From positions 1 to 8,236 of the forward strand of contig JASGMZ010000164.1 in the NCBI GenBank assembly GCA_030156305.1: a stretch of DNA of 8,236 bases, in the 5' to 3' direction. The first letter of the stretch is position 1; each line of letters opens with the position of its first letter. The notes under the pieces are model-generated. The model was given only the letters and a program-made list of their open reading frames with translations, was not told where the DNA came from and searched no databases. This stretch comes from Bacteroidales bacterium (lineage in GTDB: Bacteria > Bacteroidota > Bacteroidia > Bacteroidales > UBA12077). This document shows positions 7,646 through 8,236 of the stretch, in pieces. The translations under genes were made by a program, and so were the position numbers.

Positions 7646-8236
7646 ATGGATAAAGCACGTATTACTCAGTTTATGTCTGTGTTCGATGAAATTAGTCATC
7701 AAATCAATAGCGACAATAATCAGGAACAAGTAGAATTTTGGTTTGCAAGGGAGTTGATGGGTCGGTTGGGCTATGCACGTTGGGAGAATTTCCAGGTAGC
7801 GATTGGAAGGGCTGTTGAATCGTGTAAAGCACAGGGAACAAGTGTGGATGATCATTTTCGTGAGGTCACGAAAATGATAGAGATTGGTAAAGGCGGGCAA
7901 CGCGAAATTATTGATTATATGCTTACTCGCTATGCCTGTTACCTGATAGCGCAAAACGGAGACCCCAAGAAAGAAGAGATCGCCTTTGCACAAAGCTATT
8001 TTGCTGTGCAGACCCGCAAGGCCGAATTGATAGAAGAAAGGATCAATTTGATATCAAGGCTTGAAACGCGCGATAAACTTCGAGCCGCAGAAAAACAACT
8101 CTCTCAAAACATCTATGAACGCGGTGTTGACGACAAAGGTTTTGGCCGTATTCGCTCCAAAGGCGATACCGCATTGTTTGGCGGACATACTACCGAAGAC
8201 ATGAAAAACAGACTGGGCATAAAATCAAATAGACCG
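7646..8236 (+). CDS. dinD: DNA damage-inducible protein D family (DinD), 3' end outside the window
   Basis: The frame is open from an ATG 2 bp after the hsdM stop to the right edge: 197 codons, with no stop reached. E. coli DinD has about 274 residues, so roughly the last quarter or more is missing. Shared family features are FWFARELMGRLGY (31-43, the BRO-N/KilA-N-like start), VDDHF (67-71), RYACYLIAQNGDP (95-107), YFAVQTRKAEL (118-128) and GDTALFGG (173-180). E. coli DinD is LexA-controlled and inhibits RecA filament activity. In Bacteroidota, DinD-like genes are often found inside type I restriction-modification operons, commonly between hsdM and hsdS, where their role is unclear. The tight spacing means it is co-transcribed and probably translationally coupled with hsdM. 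An in-frame TGA at 7634-7636 fixes the ATG at 7646 as the first possible start. No LexA box was recognised. Confidence 0.92.
   Translation, partial: MDKARITQFMSVFDEISHQINSDNNQEQVEFWFARELMGRLGYARWENFQVAIGRAVESCKAQGTSVDDHFREVTKMIEIGKGGQREIIDYMLTRYACYLIAQNGDPKKEEIAFAQSYFAVQTRKAELIEERINLISRLETRDKLRAAEKQLSQNIYERGVDDKGFGRIRSKGDTALFGGHTTEDMKNRLGIKSNRP

Noticed and set aside
7487..7993. 168-codon minus-strand frame across the hsdM end and dinD start
   Set aside because: It is antisense to two strongly supported genes and its translation shows no recognisable domain.

Overview
The window most likely comes from a member of the Bacteroidota. The reasons are AT-rich intergenic DNA, no clear Shine-Dalgarno sequence before the three main genes, and HsdM and DinD sequences that look like those of Bacteroidota type I restriction-modification loci. 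This rests on sequence style and recall of families, not on a database search.

Layout. Positions 1-667 hold no recognisable gene. There is a possible 30-codon tail of a gene entering from the left, about 570 bases of mostly AT-rich DNA, a long AT-rich RNA hairpin at 523-561, and a 10-codon reading frame whose stop overlaps the next start. Positions 668-6088 encode one 1806-residue protein. It combines a superfamily 1 (COG1112/Upf1-like) helicase, a PD-(D/E)XK/Vsr-like nuclease, and a C-terminal domain that reads like the RNA polymerase-binding domain of the GreA/GreB transcript cleavage factors. After a 76-bp gap come hsdM (6165-7643), the type I DNA methyltransferase subunit, and, 2 bp further on, the first 197 codons of dinD (7646 to the right edge, incomplete).

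How they may work together. A large helicase-nuclease beside a type I modification gene and dinD looks like a defence locus. hsdS and hsdR are not in the window; hsdS and possibly hsdR would be expected to the right. The big gene is much poorer in G+C than hsdM, so it may be a separately acquired defence gene placed next to the restriction-modification operon.

The two most notable points: (1) the helicase-nuclease ends in a Gre-type domain, suggesting a defence effector recruited to RNA polymerase; (2) hsdM is an open frame but lacks the AdoMet-binding motif I (the DPCCGSGG region), apparently through a clean in-frame deletion of about 23 codons, so its product is probably not an active methyltransferase.
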